From the NCBI GenBank assembly GCA_910588155.1, contig CAJUPB010000005.1, positions 73,593 to 137,592 on the forward strand: a DNA stretch of 64,000 bases, read 5' to 3'. Below the pieces are notes generated by a model. It was not told where the DNA came from, made no database searches, and saw only the letters and a program-made list of their open reading frames with translations. This DNA is from an uncultured Christensenellaceae bacterium. Lineage in GTDB: Bacteria > Bacillota > Clostridia > Christensenellales > Pumilibacteraceae. The position numbers and the translations under genes are program-made. Position 1 is the first letter of the stretch; each line of letters opens with the position of its first letter. Of the stretch, positions 28,136-37,115 are shown one piece after another.

Positions 28136-29653
28136 TTACTTGCGGTTGAAGCCTATGCTTGCAAGGAATTTATCCATTGCGGCAACGCCTTTCTCGTCGT
28201 TTTTGAACACGGCGGTATTGCGGAGGATTTCTTCGCAGACGCGGTTGACTTCGTCTTTGACGTTCAGCGACGCTTCCAGCGGGCTCAACTTGCCCTTGCT
28301 TTCGGACATCAGTTTTTCAATCATACCCTTATGGCAAGCCATATCTTCGGACAGCGCCGCGGCGTTGTATCTGTTTTCCTTCGTGAGATATTTTTCCACT
28401 TCGGAAAGCTGTTTGTCCAATCGCCCGGGGAGTACGAACAGACCCATTGCCTCGATTAGACCTATACTCTCCGATTTTATGTTCATATACTCGGGGTGGG
28501 CGTGGAAGATACCGTCGGGATATTTGTCGTTGCAACGGTTATTGCGCAGGATTATATCGACGATATACGTCTTGTCGCTCTTTCTGACAATCGGGGTTAT
28601 CGCATTGTGCTGTTCGGTGCTTCTTGCGATTACGTCGACGCTCTCGTCGCTGTAATTGTGCCAAGCCGCATTTATCTTCGACACGAGTTCGGAAAGTTTT
28701 TCCCTGTTCGTGCAAGACAGTCTTATGACGTTGTTATACCAATCGACTACGCAGGCGTCCACGTACGGATAGTCCGCCGATTTGATTTTATACGCCGCGC
28801 CCGCCTTGTGCATAGGCATAAGTCTGCCGCCGCCCTGGAAATGGTCGTGCGCGAGTATCGAACCGCCCACTCTGGGAAGAGCGGCGTTGCACCCGATGAA
28901 ATAGTTCGGCATATAGTCCACGAAATCAAGCAGTTTCTCTATCGTCGCGGCATCCACTTTCATCGGCGTATGCTCGAAGTTCACAGCTATGCCGTGGTGG
29001 TTGAAATACGAATACGGGCTGTACTGCCAGAACCATTCTTCCCCGCCCAACTCTATCGGGACGTAACGCAACGTCTTTCTGAACGTATCGCCGCCGGAAT
29101 AGCCGCAGTTTTCCGCGCAAATATTGCACTCGGGATATTTTGCGCCCTTGTTTTTCGCCTGTTTTTCGACGTCCTTATTGTTCTTTTCGGGACGGCACAC
29201 GTTTACCGTTATTTCGATTTTGCCCTTTGTGCCTTTGGCTTCCCAATGCTTGTTTTCCGCGAGTTTCGTCGTTTTCACGTAATCGCTTTTGACGGCGTAA
29301 TCATACAGCCAATCGAACGCCTTAACGGGATTCCTGCCGTGAATGTCGGCAAACACGTCCGCCACCTGCGAGGGTTTGAGCATTACGAGGTTCATAATCT
29401 TGTCCGCGAAATATTCCCTTTCGCCCTCCGTGATTATTCCGTTGTCCACGGCGTAATTGACTATCGGATTCAAGACCTCGTCCGGAACGGTCAGCGCGTC
29501 CAGCTCGTCGGCGTTGACTTCGTACTGCTCGTACGACGTCAATTTCAATTCGTCCAAAATCAAGTTGCGGGCATAGCCCAAGTCCAACTCGTCCAAAAGG
29601 AGATTGCTCTGCGCATAATACAGCAGGTTCTCCACGTTCTGATAAATCATCAT
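28136..29653 (-). CDS. galT: UDP-glucose--hexose-1-phosphate uridylyltransferase, class 2
   Basis: Leloir-pathway enzyme exchanging UMP between UDP-glucose and galactose-1-phosphate, 505 residues, the Bacillota class 2 GalT form. The catalytic histidine motif GSILAHDHFQGGG is near 285, after a long N-terminal helical domain and the conserved CxxCxxNCGYSGGD-like segment (CNICAENCGYSGGD) near 191. RBS AAGGAG before the ATG. No galK or galE lies in the window. Confidence 0.95.
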   Translation of the reverse strand: MMIYQNVENLLYYAQSNLLLDELDLGYARNLILDELKLTSYEQYEVNADELDALTVPDEVLNPIVNYAVDNGIITEGEREYFADKIMNLVMLKPSQVADVFADIHGRNPVKAFDWLYDYAVKSDYVKTTKLAENKHWEAKGTKGKIEITVNVCRPEKNNKDVEKQAKNKGAKYPECNICAENCGYSGGDTFRKTLRYVPIELGGEEWFWQYSPYSYFNHHGIAVNFEHTPMKVDAATIEKLLDFVDYMPNYFIGCNAALPRVGGSILAHDHFQGGGRLMPMHKAGAAYKIKSADYPYVDACVVDWYNNVIRLSCTNREKLSELVSKINAAWHNYSDESVDVIARSTEQHNAITPIVRKSDKTYIVDIILRNNRCNDKYPDGIFHAHPEYMNIKSESIGLIEAMGLFVLPGRLDKQLSEVEKYLTKENRYNAAALSEDMACHKGMIEKLMSESKGKLSPLEASLNVKDEVNRVCEEILRNTAVFKNDEKGVAAMDKFLASIGFNRK

Positions 29654-29734
29654 AGTTATATATGTCTCCTTTAAATTATTTACGGTATAGATGTTTGTCC
29701 CGCAATGTCTTTGCCTGTCGAGAAACAGATAATA

Positions 29735-29860
29735 GAGCAGTGCCGGAAAGTTCGGGCGATTTCGACGGGTGAGTTTACTTTTTGTAATACTCTCCTATTT
29801 CGCGGCGCTATATGCGCCGTCCCGATTGATGACCCGAGGGAAACGGTGTTTGACGCCGCA
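29735..29860. repeat. Degenerate member of the GCAGTGC repeat family
   Basis: Retains GAGCAGTGC, GACCCGAGGGAAACG, TTTGACGCCGCAATGC and a GCGGCGC/GCGCCGT hairpin, in the same order as the 21013-21135 element. It directly precedes the tandem copies. Confidence 0.5.
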
Positions 29861-30092
29861 ATGCCGTTACCCGTTAAAAAAGCAGAGAAGCGAGCAGTGC
29901 AAGGAAGGCGCGGATTTTGCGAGGGCGCGTACTCAAACGTACGCAACCGAAGCATAAACGCAAGCCTGACGAAGCAATGCCGTTACCTATTAAAAAAGCA
30001 GAGAAGCGAGCAGTGCAAGGAAGGCGCGGATTTTGCGAGGGCGCGTACTCAAACGTACGCAACCGAAGCATAAACGCAAGCCTGACGAAGCA
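29861..30092. repeat. Two tandem 116-bp repeat units
   Basis: Units 29861-29976 and 29977-30092 differ at only about two positions. Each holds GTTA, AAAAAAGCAGAGAAGCGAGC, a hairpin around GCGTACTCAAACGTACGC, and GACGAAGCAATGC. With the partial third end at 30093-30117 they fill the gap between galT and the pseudouridine synthase gene; apart from repeats this 460-bp gap holds no gene. Confidence 0.9.
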
Positions 30093-30117
30093 ATGCGAAG
30101 CTTATATGCTTTTTTAA
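29874..30117. mobile_element. Repeat unit bounded by 18-bp inverted ends
   Basis: TTAAAAAAGCAGAGAAGC (29874-29891) and the complement of 30100-30117 match at 16 of 18 positions, so the tandem array looks like an element with terminal inverted repeats. Its right end supplies the TAA stop codon (30114-30116) of the pseudouridine synthase gene. Confidence 0.5.
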
Positions 30118-30830
30118 TCGAAGTTGGGACGGGAAACGTTTATATACCGCTCCACCGCGAACGCCTTCCAGGGTACTTTGTCCGTGGGCGGAAACGCTTT
30201 GAACGCCATTGTCTTTTGCGTGGTCGGGTGAGTGAACAGAAGTTCGTATGCCCAGAGTGCGAGATTGCGTCTGCCCTCTTTGCCGTCGCCGTACTTTGCG
30301 TCGCCGAATATCGGTGCGCCCACGCCTTTGAGCTGTACGCGTGCCTGATGACCTCTGCCCGTAACAAGTTCTACGTCCACGAGCGCATACTTGTTTTCGT
30401 AGGTTTCCAGCACCTTATAGTCGAGAATCGCCTCCTTGCTGCCCTCGCAGGGTACGGGCACTATTCTGACAGTATTCGTGCTTTCGTCTTTTAACAGTTC
30501 GTTCACCAGCCTTGCCCTGCGCTCGCGCGGGATTCCGACGGTTACGGCAAGATATTTTTTCTGCACGTCGCCGTTTCGTATCTGTTCCGACAATCGGCTT
30601 GCCGCCTTGCTCGTTCGGGCGAAAACCATAACTCCGCCCGTCGGTCTGTCCAACCTATGCAACAGTCCGATAAACGCCTCGCCCTGCTTGTTATATTTGA
30701 CTTTGACGTAGTTTTTGACGATTGTCAGCATATCCGTGTCGCCGCTTCCGTCCGGCATTGTCGGCACGCCCTGCGGCTTCACGACCACGATTATATGGTT
30801 GTCTTCATACAGAACGATAGGTTCTTCCAT
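30114..30830 (-). CDS. RluA-family pseudouridine synthase
   Basis: RNA pseudouridine synthase of 238 residues. The catalytic motif HRLDRPTGG is near 58-66 with the essential Asp; the RluA-type N-terminal VLYEDNHIIVVVKPQGVPT is at 6-24, and the TGRGHQARVQL motif is near 161. It lacks an N-terminal S4 domain, like the short RluC/D-like enzymes that modify 23S rRNA or tRNA. The exact site is unknown. Its stop codon lies inside the inverted end of the neighbouring repeat. Confidence 0.92.
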   Translation of the reverse strand: MEEPIVLYEDNHIIVVVKPQGVPTMPDGSGDTDMLTIVKNYVKVKYNKQGEAFIGLLHRLDRPTGGVMVFARTSKAASRLSEQIRNGDVQKKYLAVTVGIPRERRARLVNELLKDESTNTVRIVPVPCEGSKEAILDYKVLETYENKYALVDVELVTGRGHQARVQLKGVGAPIFGDAKYGDGKEGRRNLALWAYELLFTHPTTQKTMAFKAFPPTDKVPWKAFAVERYINVSRPNFD

Positions 30831-30960
30831 TTTTACTCCTTTGGTATTACGGTTTCGAAAGCAAGTTTTTGCAAGACGTTCGAGTCCCGACCCAAATCGG
30901 GAAAAGTCATCTTTACGAAAGCGAAGTTTGATTTTCGCAAACTTCGGCGATTGGACGCAT

Positions 30961-31827
30961 TTACACGCCTGCGCGCCAAAGACCGGAACAGCCGCAAGGA
31001 AGCACGACTCCCCGCTTGTCCGACGTTTTCAATCCGACTTCGTATGCGGTGTGAGAGCCGCCGATGCAACCGAAAGTCACGGAAAGCAGATTGTCTATCA
31101 CGGTCGGCTGCAAGCCCGTCGTGTAACTGTTTACGAGCGCGAACAGCGGATTATCGGAAAGCGTATCTTTGACGAGTTGCATAAATCCGAACAAGTCATC
31201 CTCTATCTTCCACAGTTCGCCGTTCGGTCCTCTGCCGTAAGACGGCGGGTCCATTATCACGGCGTCGTAGCGTTTGCCGCGCTTTATCTCGCGTGACACA
31301 AACTTCGCGCAATCGTCCACTATATAGCGTATTCTGTCGCCGGCGACACCCGACAAATTCGCGTTCTGTCTGCATCTGTCCACCATAGCTTTTGCCGCGT
31401 CCACGTGCGTCACTTTCGCACCGGCCGACGCGCACGCCACGGTTGCGCCACCCGTATAGCCGAACAGGTTAAGCACGTTTATCTCGCGCCCCGCGCCCTT
31501 TATCATATCTTGCATAAGCTGCCAATTGACTGCCTGCTCCGGAAACAGTCCCGTATGTTTGAAGCCCATAGGCTTGACGAGGAAGGTCAGTTCTTTCCAT
31601 TCGACCTGCCACTGTTCCGGCATCGGACGCAATCTTTCCCACGCGCCGCCGCCCGTTTTGGAACGGATATATCTCGCGTTCAGCTTCTTGTACGATTTCA
31701 GGTCGAACTCCGGACTCCAAATCGCCTGCGGGTCGGGCCGCAGCAGATATACGTCTTTCCAGCGTTCCAGCTTCTCTCCGCCGCCGCTTCCGAGTATTTC
31801 GTAGTCGGTCCAATCCTGCGCCGTCAC
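30961..31827 (-). CDS. RlmI-like class I SAM-dependent RNA methyltransferase
   Basis: 288 residues. SAM-binding motif NLFGYTGGATVACASAGAKV is near 118-137, the catalytic-loop motif is DPPSYGRGPNGELWK near 196, and SYTTGL near 240. This matches the RlmI/RlmL-C type 23S rRNA cytosine methyltransferases without the N-terminal PUA domain. The GTG start at 31827 overlaps the ileS TGA (GTGA); longer in-frame starts would run inside ileS and give a basic low-complexity tail, so they were rejected. Confidence 0.87.
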   Translation of the reverse strand: MTAQDWTDYEILGSGGGEKLERWKDVYLLRPDPQAIWSPEFDLKSYKKLNARYIRSKTGGGAWERLRPMPEQWQVEWKELTFLVKPMGFKHTGLFPEQAVNWQLMQDMIKGAGREINVLNLFGYTGGATVACASAGAKVTHVDAAKAMVDRCRQNANLSGVAGDRIRYIVDDCAKFVSREIKRGKRYDAVIMDPPSYGRGPNGELWKIEDDLFGFMQLVKDTLSDNPLFALVNSYTTGLQPTVIDNLLSVTFGCIGGSHTAYEVGLKTSDKRGVVLPCGCSGLWRAGV

Positions 31828-34800
31828 AGTTTTTTGACGGCAATCGCAACCTTGGTTTCGCCGAGGTCGATTTCGGTGCCGCCGCCCTCCTTTGCCACCT
31901 TGTCCGCCAGAACTTCCGCCGCGATTTTGTCGCCGTACTTTTCGAACACGGCGTCTATATCCTTTCCGCCGTCGTAGCACAACATTATTCTGTCCGTGAC
32001 GTCGAAACCGCTGTCCTTGCGCATATTCTGCACTTTGGACACTATTTCGCGCATAAGCCCCTCTTGCAGAAGCTGCTCGCTTATCGACACGTCGAGCGCA
32101 ACGGACACGGTCTTGCCCGCAAGCGCGGAATAGCCGTCGCGCTGTACGCCGCTTATCAGCATATCGCTTTCGGCAAGCGTCACGGTTTCGCCGTTTACTT
32201 CGAACGAATACACGCCGCCGCCCTTCACCGCGTTTGCCGCCTTATCGCCGTTTAAAGACAGATGCTCTCTTATCGCGCCCACCGATTTGCCGTATTTGGG
32301 TCCGACGGTTTTCAGCTGCGGTTTGACTTCGTAGGTCATAAGGTCGGACGCGTCGTCTATCAGTTCGATTTTCTTTACGTTTATTTCGTCGGCGAGAATT
32401 TCCGTCAATTGATTTCTTACGGCGGCTTTTTCCTTTTTCAGTCTTTGCGCGCCGTCGCCCGACAGGTACATCACCGACAGCGGCTGACGGTTCTTTATCT
32501 TTGCGGCGTTTCTTGCCGACCTGCCCAACTCCGCCGCCTCTATTATTATGTTCATACCCTCTTCCAGCGATTTATCCACGTATTTAAAGTCGGCTTTCGG
32601 GAAGTCGGTCAGATGTACGGATTCGGCGGCGTTTTTGTTCACGCTTCTCACGACGTTGTCGTATATGCTTTCCGACATAAACGGCGTGAACGGCGCGGAC
32701 AGTCTCGAAAGAGTTTCCAAAGCCGTATACAGCGCGGTGAAGGCGGCAATCTTGTCTTCGCCCTCTCCGCTCGCCCAGAATCTTCTGCGGCAACGTCTTA
32801 CGTACCAATTCGAAAGCGAGTCGGCAAAGTCCTGCAACGCTCTCGCCGCTTCGGTTATCTTATATTCGTTCAGGCACTTATCCACCGTATCGACAAGTGA
32901 GTTGAGTCCGGAAAGCATCCACTTGTCCATTACCGTCAACTTACACTTTTTGAGGTCGTATTTCGTGGGGTCGAACTTGTCTATTTCCGCATACAGGATA
33001 TAGAAACAATACGTATTCCACAGCGTACCGAGATATTTTCTCTGCGCCTCACTCACGGCGTCGCCGTAAAATCTCGACGGCAGCCACGGTGCGGACGAAG
33101 TATAGAAGTACCACCTCACGGCGTCTGCGCCCTGCTTGTCCAACACGCTCCAAGGGTCCACGACGTTGCCCTTATGCTTGGACATCTTTATGCCGTCCTT
33201 GTCGTTGACGTGTCCGAGCACGATACAGTTTTTGAACGGGGCTTTGTCGAACAGGAGCGTGGACACCGCGAGCAGCGTATAGAACCAACCTCTTGTCTGG
33301 TCCACGGCTTCGGAAATGAAATCGGCGGGGAACGTCTTTTCGAACGTTTCCTTATTCTCGAACGGATAGTGATATTGCGCGAACGGCATACTGCCCGAAT
33401 CGTACCAGCAGTCGATTACCTCGCTCACGCGCTTCATTTTATGTCCGCACTCGCAATCAATCTCCACTTCGTCCACATAGGGCTTGTGAAGTTCTATGTC
33501 GCCCTTTATCTTTCCGAGCTTTTTGAGTTCTTCCTTACTGCCTATCGCGCGCGCTTTTCCGCACTCTTCGCACACCCAAATCGGAAGCGGCGTACCCCAA
33601 TAACGCTCGCGGGAAAGTCCCCAATCGATGACGTTTTCGAGGAAGTTGCCCATTCTGCCCTTGCCGATACTGTCGGGTATCCAATTCACGGACGCATTGT
33701 TTTTCAGCAGTCTGTCCCGAATTTCCGTCGTCTTTATGAACCAAGTGGAACGCGCGTAGTATATCAGCGGCGTGTCGCAACGCCAGCAATACGGATAGCT
33801 GTGCTTATACATAAGTTCTTTGAACAGCAGTCCGCGCTCTTTCAAATCTCTGATTATTACCTTGTCGGCATCCTTGCAGAACACGCCGTCCAACTGTTTC
33901 ATACGGCTGTCGAAGCAACCGTTTGCGCCGACGAGCTGTACGAACGGAAGGTTGTTTTCCCTGCCCACTCTGGCGTCGTCTTCGCCGAAGGCGGGCGCGA
34001 TGTGAACGACGCCCGTACCGTCGGAAAGAGTTACGTAGTCGTCGCAGACCACATAGAAGCAATCCTGTTTCTCGCGCTTGTATGCGTCGAAGAGCGGCTT
34101 ATAGCGCAGACCTTTGAGTTGCGCGCCCTTTCGTCTCTGCTCAATCTCGGGATTTTCGAAGAACTTTTCCGCGAGAGCTTCGGCGATTATATACTTGTTT
34201 CCGTCGCTGTTTACCGTCACATAGTCGTATTCCGCGCCGACGCAAAGCGCGACGTTGCTGGGCAGCGTCCACGGCGTCGTCGTCCAAGCCAGGATATACG
34301 TATTCTTTTCGCCCTCGACTTCGAACTTGGCTATACAGGATTTTTCTTCCACGTCCTTATAGCCCTGCGCGACCTCGTGCGACGAAAGCGCGGTGCCGCA
34401 GCGCGGGCAATACGGAACCACCTTATGTCCCTTATAAATCAGTCCCTCGTCGAAAATCTTTTTCAGCGACCACCAGACCGATTCTATATATTTGTCGTCG
34501 TACGTCACATAGGGGTTGTCCATATCCGCCCAATAGCCGACGCGTCCGCTCATACGCTCCCACTCCGACTTGTACGTGAACACGCTCTCCTTGCATTTTT
34601 TTATGAAAGGCTCTACGCCGTAGCGTTCGATGTCCTGCTTGCCGTCCATACCCAGAGTTTTTTCCACTTCCAACTCGACGGGAAGTCCGTGCGTATCCCA
34701 CCCCGCTTTTCTCAAAACGTGGTAACCTTTCATAGTCTTGTAGCGCGGTATTATGTCCTTCATAACGCGCGTCAATATGTGTCCTATATGCGGCTTGCCG

Positions 34801-34952
34801 TTTGCCGTGGGCGGTCCGTCGTAGAAAGAAAATTCTTCGCCGCCTTCGCGCGCTTTCACGCTCTTTTCGAATATTTCGTGTTCCTTCCAAAAGCGCGCGG
34901 TTTCTTCCTCGCGCGCGACGAAATCGAGATTCGGGTCTGCCTTTTTATACAT
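31824..34952 (-). CDS. ileS: Isoleucyl-tRNA synthetase
   Basis: Class I synthetase, 1042 residues. HIGH motif HIGHILTRVMKDIIPRYK is near 55-72, the editing (CP1) domain is in the middle, KMSKHKGNVV near 602 is the KMSKS loop, and a long C-terminal anticodon domain follows. Length and GWDTHGLPVELEVEK mark the eukaryote-like IleRS2-type form often linked to mupirocin tolerance (family knowledge). RBS AAGGAG. The 49-bp upstream gap has no T-box. Confidence 0.97.
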   Translation of the reverse strand: MYKKADPNLDFVAREEETARFWKEHEIFEKSVKAREGGEEFSFYDGPPTANGKPHIGHILTRVMKDIIPRYKTMKGYHVLRKAGWDTHGLPVELEVEKTLGMDGKQDIERYGVEPFIKKCKESVFTYKSEWERMSGRVGYWADMDNPYVTYDDKYIESVWWSLKKIFDEGLIYKGHKVVPYCPRCGTALSSHEVAQGYKDVEEKSCIAKFEVEGEKNTYILAWTTTPWTLPSNVALCVGAEYDYVTVNSDGNKYIIAEALAEKFFENPEIEQRRKGAQLKGLRYKPLFDAYKREKQDCFYVVCDDYVTLSDGTGVVHIAPAFGEDDARVGRENNLPFVQLVGANGCFDSRMKQLDGVFCKDADKVIIRDLKERGLLFKELMYKHSYPYCWRCDTPLIYYARSTWFIKTTEIRDRLLKNNASVNWIPDSIGKGRMGNFLENVIDWGLSRERYWGTPLPIWVCEECGKARAIGSKEELKKLGKIKGDIELHKPYVDEVEIDCECGHKMKRVSEVIDCWYDSGSMPFAQYHYPFENKETFEKTFPADFISEAVDQTRGWFYTLLAVSTLLFDKAPFKNCIVLGHVNDKDGIKMSKHKGNVVDPWSVLDKQGADAVRWYFYTSSAPWLPSRFYGDAVSEAQRKYLGTLWNTYCFYILYAEIDKFDPTKYDLKKCKLTVMDKWMLSGLNSLVDTVDKCLNEYKITEAARALQDFADSLSNWYVRRCRRRFWASGEGEDKIAAFTALYTALETLSRLSAPFTPFMSESIYDNVVRSVNKNAAESVHLTDFPKADFKYVDKSLEEGMNIIIEAAELGRSARNAAKIKNRQPLSVMYLSGDGAQRLKKEKAAVRNQLTEILADEINVKKIELIDDASDLMTYEVKPQLKTVGPKYGKSVGAIREHLSLNGDKAANAVKGGGVYSFEVNGETVTLAESDMLISGVQRDGYSALAGKTVSVALDVSISEQLLQEGLMREIVSKVQNMRKDSGFDVTDRIMLCYDGGKDIDAVFEKYGDKIAAEVLADKVAKEGGGTEIDLGETKVAIAVKKL

Positions 34953-35001
34953 TCTTCTTTAAGCTCCTTTTGTTTTCAAGCAACTTTTCCGCTCCGATTT
35001 T

Positions 35002-35700
35002 TCAGAGCAGATAGCAATATACCGACACGAAATGCAATGCCGAACCCATAAGCACGAACATATGCCAAATCGCGTGATTGAACTTTATCTTCTTTATTCG
35101 GTAGAACACCACGCCGACGGTGAACAGCACTCCGCCCGCAAGCAAAAAGCCGAAACAGCCCCAACCGAGCGCTATCAGTTTATCCGCTCTTATGACGCAG
35201 CACCAGCCCATAAGCACGTAGCAAACCATATTGAACACTCTGAACTTTGCCGGCGATACGGCGTTGAACACTATGACGAGCACGGCTATCGCCAGCACGA
35301 CGGAAGCGATTACTATGCCCCACACCGCGGTCGAGCCGCCCAGGCGGTTGAACCCTATCAGCATATACGGCGCATAAGTGCCCGCAATCAGAAAGGCTAT
35401 CGAACAGTGGTCGAACCTGCGGAATACCGCGCGTCTGGTTTTACCGAGCGGCATAGAGTGGTACAGCGTGCTCATCAGATAGAGATTTATGAGCGCCAAA
35501 GAAAACAGCGATACCGCTACTACGGACAGAGCACTCACGGGCTGTGCCGTGCAGACTTTTACAAGCATAAACACGGCAGCCGCCGCAGACAGCACCGTTC
35601 CGATTAAATGCGTTATTACGTTGATTTTTTCTTCGCCGCGGGAGTAAGCTATCTGATTCCCCGTCTTTTTTTCGGCGTCGGAAGCGGGTAAGTTGTCCAT
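35002..35700 (-). CDS. Hemolysin III/PAQR-family membrane protein
   Basis: 232 residues, seven predicted helices. PAQR/YqfA-type motifs are present: an N-terminal ITHLIGT, YHSM near 98 and FRRFDHCSIAFLIAGTYAPY near 113-132, and a C-terminal HAIWHMFVLMGSALHF. Conserved His and Asp fit the family's metal site. The chosen ATG at 35700 is followed by MDNLPASD; it lies 9 nt from a TATAAT box, so the transcript is nearly leaderless. Function of bacterial members is unsettled. Confidence 0.88.
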   Translation of the reverse strand: MDNLPASDAEKKTGNQIAYSRGEEKINVITHLIGTVLSAAAAVFMLVKVCTAQPVSALSVVAVSLFSLALINLYLMSTLYHSMPLGKTRRAVFRRFDHCSIAFLIAGTYAPYMLIGFNRLGGSTAVWGIVIASVVLAIAVLVIVFNAVSPAKFRVFNMVCYVLMGWCCVIRADKLIALGWGCFGFLLAGGVLFTVGVVFYRIKKIKFNHAIWHMFVLMGSALHFVSVYCYLL

Positions 35701-35709
35701 ACGAAATCC

Positions 35710-35738
35710 ATTATAACATTTAATTGCGCAAAAAACAA
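35710..35738 (-). promoter_or_regulatory. Promoter of the hemolysin III gene
   Basis: Minus strand TTGTTT (35733-35738), 17 bp, TATAAT (35710-35715), only 9 nt from the ATG. Confidence 0.6.
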
Positions 35739-35954
35739 GTTTTTTGTTATGCCGCTTTCGCGCCCGATTTGACACAGCAACGCAATTTCTTTTGATAACG
35801 TCCCGAAAATGCCGTTTGCATCCGCCATTTTCGTTTCTATTATATACCGAAACGGCGTTCGAAGTCAATTCCTTTGACCGCCGCAAAGCCCGTTTTTTCC
35901 GATTTACGTAAATTTTACGCTTTATCGGAGAAAAAATGTTTGCTTTTAAAAAAG

Positions 35955-35983
35955 TTGACTATGCGTTTTGTTATGAGTATAAT
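35955..35983 (+). promoter_or_regulatory. Promoter of the zinc-ribbon kinase, predicts leaderless mRNA
   Basis: TTGACT (35955-35960), 17-bp spacer, TATAAT (35978-35983). The ATG at 35991 is exactly 7 nt after the -10 box. Confidence 0.7.
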
Positions 35984-35990
35984 ATATGGT

Positions 35991-36989
35991 ATGGAAAGAG
36001 ACACCCGACATATCTCCGCCATCTGCCCGTACTGCTTTCACACTTTGAACAATTTCGGTTTTTGTCCGAATTGCCGCAGGAGCGGAGCGGCTCAAAGCGC
36101 GCCCGACGCGCTGCCTATGCGCACTCTTTTGCACGGACGTTATCTTTTGGGCAATGTTTTGGGCAAGGGCGGTTTCGGCATTACATACAATGCCTGGGAC
36201 ACGCAGACTTCTTCGCGGGTGGCTTTGAAAGAATTTTTTCCGAGCGGCTACGTCACGCGCGCGCCGAGACAGACGGGCGTGGCTATGCTTAAAGCCGAAT
36301 ACGGCGGCGCATTCACGCACTGGCTCAACGCGTTTATAGACGAAGCCAAAGTTTTGTCGAACATCGCGCACCTTGCCGGCGTCGTCAAAATCAAAAACTT
36401 TTTTACCGAAAACAACACCGCCTACATCGCTATGGAGTTTTTGGACGGCATATCGCTGCGGCAATACCTTTCGGCGCGCGGCGGCAAGCTGCCTTTGAAC
36501 GAAACCTTGCACATTATGCGCCCCGTGCTGGAAGCGCTTTTGACGCTTCATCAATACGGAGTCATACACAAGGACATAAGTCCCGAGAACATACAGATTG
36601 TACAGAACCGCGAAGTCAAGCTCATCGACTTCGGCGCGGCGTCCATTTACAACCGCAGCGTTCAAAAGCCGTACATCATTTTGAAGCACGGCTTCTCCCC
36701 CATCGAGCTGTACCGCACTGACTTGAAGCAGGGACCTTGGTCGGATATTTACCAGGCGGGAGCAACGATATACAACTGTCTTACGGGAATCATACCGCCG
36801 CCCGCGCCCAACCGCATACCAATCGACAAACTCGTGCCGCCGTCGGCTTACGGCATTCACATTCCCGTCGTGAGGGAAAACGCGCTTATGAAAGCAATGC
36901 GGGTCAACGCCAAAGAGCGGTATACGAATATGGGCGAATTCATACAGATGATATACGGCGAGTTTATGCCGCCGCCCTTGAAAATCTGA
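35991..36989 (+). CDS. Serine/threonine protein kinase with N-terminal zinc ribbon
   Basis: Hanks-type kinase of 332 residues with no transmembrane helix. The zinc ribbon uses C12, C15, C25 and C28 (CPYC, then CPNC). Kinase landmarks: glycine loop LGKGGFGITY near 57-66, catalytic Lys K80 in VALKEFF, HKDISPENI in place of HRDLKxxN near 185, and DFGAA near 205. Activity is plausible. The long loop after VALKEFFPSG is typical of the FHA/zinc-ribbon-linked bacterial kinases. The start at 35991 is preferred because the promoter -10 lies 7 nt upstream; earlier in-frame codons fall before the transcription start. Confidence 0.9.
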   Translation: MERDTRHISAICPYCFHTLNNFGFCPNCRRSGAAQSAPDALPMRTLLHGRYLLGNVLGKGGFGITYNAWDTQTSSRVALKEFFPSGYVTRAPRQTGVAMLKAEYGGAFTHWLNAFIDEAKVLSNIAHLAGVVKIKNFFTENNTAYIAMEFLDGISLRQYLSARGGKLPLNETLHIMRPVLEALLTLHQYGVIHKDISPENIQIVQNREVKLIDFGAASIYNRSVQKPYIILKHGFSPIELYRTDLKQGPWSDIYQAGATIYNCLTGIIPPPAPNRIPIDKLVPPSAYGIHIPVVRENALMKAMRVNAKERYTNMGEFIQMIYGEFMPPPLKI

Positions 36990-37054
36990 AAAACAAAAAG
37001 CGGACCTTCGAACGGGTGTGTTCCATAGGGAATATTTTCTGTTGTAAAAACAGT

Positions 37055-37090
37055 AACCCACTATACTTCGTAAACAAAGTATAGTGGGTT
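37055..37090. terminator. Long hairpin after the kinase
   Basis: Perfect 14-bp stem (37055-37068 / 37077-37090, AACCCACTATACTT arm) with an 8-nt loop. It is followed by a weak T tract (atacttttaattt), so termination is probable but not certain. Confidence 0.55.
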
Positions 37091-37115
37091 ATACTTTTAA
37101 TTTGTGTTTGCTGTT

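Noticed and set aside
29861..30092. Possible CRISPR array
   Set aside because: The 116-bp units are adjacent and lack spacer structure.
29705..30117. Short plus-strand ORFs over the tandem repeats
   Set aside because: They read through repeat units, repeat the same peptide and have no RBS or family.
33174..35051. 625-codon open frame opposite ileS
   Set aside because: Antisense shadow of ileS with no recognisable motif.
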